DNA of 7,884 bases from Bryobacterales bacterium. GTDB taxonomy: Bacteria > Acidobacteriota > Terriglobia > Bryobacterales > Bryobacteraceae. This document shows, one piece after another, positions 7,021 to 7,884 of the stretch; the first letter of the stretch is position 1, and every line of letters begins with the position of its first letter. Where the stretch lies: the NCBI GenBank assembly GCA_003142355.1, contig PLMF01000274.1, forward strand, positions 1 through 7,884, written 5' to 3'. The translations under genes were made by a program, and so were the position numbers. The notes under the pieces are model-generated. The model searched no databases and was not told the origin of the DNA. It was given only the letters and a program-made list of their open reading frames with translations.

Positions 7021-7194
7021 GTGGAACGCCGCTCTTTGCGCCAACGGATGCGCCGTACCACGGCCGTGCTCAAGCGTCTCCTGAAGCGCGAGGGGCCGGA
7101 CCTGCCCGACGACCCCTACGCCATGGTGACTGCCCCCAAGAAGCCGCGCCTGCCGCACCGCAGCGCCGCCGTGGCCGATGAGCCGGAGCGCTGA
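7021..7194 (+). CDS. Small basic hypothetical protein, 57 residues
   Basis: The GTG start with the AAGGGAGG site eight bases upstream leads to a 57-residue reading frame ending in TGA at 7192-7194. The N-terminal half is a strongly basic predicted helix (MERRSLRQRMRRTTAVLKRL, then LKREG). It is followed by PDLPDDPYAMV, APKKPRLPHRSAAV and an acidic end ADEPER. Third codon positions are strongly G/C as in the neighbouring real genes. The PDDPYA...APKKPRP...SAAV pattern is one I associate with small conserved hypothetical proteins of acidobacteria, but no function is known to me. No signal peptide or membrane segment is present, so a cytoplasmic, possibly nucleic-acid- or ribosome-binding, role is a guess from the charge. 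It is divergent from the broken hicA. Confidence 0.68.
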   Translation: MERRSLRQRMRRTTAVLKRLLKREGPDLPDDPYAMVTAPKKPRLPHRSAAVADEPER

Positions 7195-7267
7195 AACTCG
7201 CGCTACTGGCCGCTTCCCCAATCGACAGCACCTGAAACCCTCCAGCGGAATCTCTCATCTGCGGAGC

Positions 7268-7273
7268 TAAAAT
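7268..7273 (+). promoter_or_regulatory. Candidate -10 box before the GH79-like gene
   Basis: TAAAAT lies eight bases before the ATG at 7282, the same geometry as TACAAT before hemW, so a leaderless or nearly leaderless transcript is possible. GGAG at 7263-7266 is 15 bases from the ATG, too far for a typical ribosome binding site. No -35 hexamer is clear. The remaining bases from 7195 show nothing recognisable. Confidence 0.3.
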
Positions 7274-7281
7274 AACGGTCA

Positions 7282-7884
7282 ATGGATACGTATAAAGCCC
7301 TGAATAATCCATCGCGCAACAGGCAGGATGTTCCGTCCTCAGCCCAAAGCAGACGTGCGTTTAGCCGTTCCGTGTTGGCGGGTGCGGCTTCCACGCTCTT
7401 AGCGGGGCCGCTTTGGCCCCAAGCGCCGGTGAAAACACTGAAGCTCCAATCCGTTACCGACCGGCAGATCCCGGTTGACTACGTTGGGTTCAGCTACGAG
7501 ACCGTCCAATTAGCGGATCCATCTTTCTTTGCCGCCGACAATCGTGAGCTGGCGGCCCTCTTTCGTGCTCTTTCTCCGCAAGGCGTGCTGCGCATTGGCG
7601 GCAACTCGAGCGAATTCTGTTGGTGGCAGACCCGCCCCGATCGACCGCCGCCGCCCGATCCCAGTTCGGCGGGCAATGCCGACAATTGGATGCCACACAG
7701 CATGACCTCTATTCAGCCGGTAGCGGTGGACCGTCTGGCGGGGTTTCTGGACGCCACCGGCTGGAAGGTTATCTACGGTCTCAATTTGGGAACGGGGACG
7801 CCGGAACGGGCTGCGGAGGAGAGTTCCTATGCCGCGCGGGTTCTGGGTCCACGGTTGTTGTATTTCCAGATCGGTAGCGAACCG
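7282..7884 (+). CDS. GH79-like (beta-glucuronidase/heparanase type) glycoside hydrolase with Tat-type signal, N-terminal part
   Basis: 201 codons, open to the window end. An in-frame TAA nine bases upstream (7273-7275) makes ATG 7282 the natural start. Residues 23-31 (SRRAFSRSV, Arg24-Arg25) followed by the hydrophobic LAGAASTLLAGPLW form a twin-arginine signal, so the enzyme is probably exported folded. The mature part has VDYVGFSYETVQLADPSFF (65-83), VLRIGGNSSEFCWW (102-115), WKVIYGLNLGTGTPERA (161-177) and LGPRLLYFQIGSEP (188-201). This order, a substrate-binding RIGGN strand and then an IGNEP-like acid/base motif, is that of clan GH-A enzymes related to GH79, which release glucuronic acid from glycosaminoglycans, plant or microbial polymers. 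Glu200 would be the acid/base residue; the usual Asn before it is Ser here. Codon use is less GC-biased than in hemW or ltaE. Substrate is uncertain, and the nucleophile lies beyond the window. Confidence 0.78.
   Translation, partial: MDTYKALNNPSRNRQDVPSSAQSRRAFSRSVLAGAASTLLAGPLWPQAPVKTLKLQSVTDRQIPVDYVGFSYETVQLADPSFFAADNRELAALFRALSPQGVLRIGGNSSEFCWWQTRPDRPPPPDPSSAGNADNWMPHSMTSIQPVAVDRLAGFLDATGWKVIYGLNLGTGTPERAAEESSYAARVLGPRLLYFQIGSEP

Noticed and set aside
6843..7181. A 112-codon plus-strand frame crossing the hicA and small-gene regions
   Set aside because: It is out of frame with both the hicA homology (opposite strand) and the well-supported 57-codon gene, which has its own ribosome binding site.

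Overview
The window looks like chromosomal DNA from an Acidobacteriota member of the Solibacter/Bryobacter type. This is inferred from three things. The DNA is GC-rich with strong G/C preference at third codon positions. One large secreted protein ends in a domain matching the C-terminal domain described from Candidatus Solibacter (TIGR03437-like) behind a long NHL-repeat array. Secreted glycoside hydrolases lie at both edges. Family names come from recognising residues by eye; no database search was run.

Layout. (1) 1-822 (+): C-terminal 273 residues of a GH2 enzyme of the exo-beta-D-glucosaminidase type. (2) 835-1215 (-), tail to tail with it: a 126-residue protein that appears to join the front of a DUF4258 protein to the back of a YgiT/MqsA-type zinc-finger protein, as if a two-gene toxin-antitoxin-like pair had collapsed into one reading frame. 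(3) 1376-2455 and 2452-3480 (+): hemW (radical-SAM heme chaperone) and a low-specificity L-threonine aldolase, translationally coupled by a 4-base ATGA overlap. (4) 3513-6314 (+): a 933-residue secreted protein with 12 NHL-type repeats of about 56 residues and the Solibacter-type C-terminal domain. (5) 6418-6961 (-): a decayed hicA-hicB toxin-antitoxin locus. hicA is full length except for an in-frame TAA at codon 8. hicB keeps only its C-terminal 44 codons, and where its N-terminus should be there is a palindromic element with 30-bp arms (6554-6663). (6) 7021-7194 (+): a 57-codon gene with an excellent ribosome binding site. (7) 7282 to the end (+): N-terminus of a GH79-like glycoside hydrolase with a Tat-type signal, cut off just after its putative acid/base glutamate.

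Functionally the window mixes housekeeping genes (hemW, ltaE) with export-directed genes (GH2, NHL protein, GH79-like), as expected of a soil bacterium degrading polymers. The parts between the stable genes hold remnants of two different small toxin-antitoxin-like modules. I did not find a convincing new multi-gene system. The most unusual items are the DUF4258/YgiT fusion, the palindrome-disrupted hicAB and the 57-residue conserved-looking small protein.
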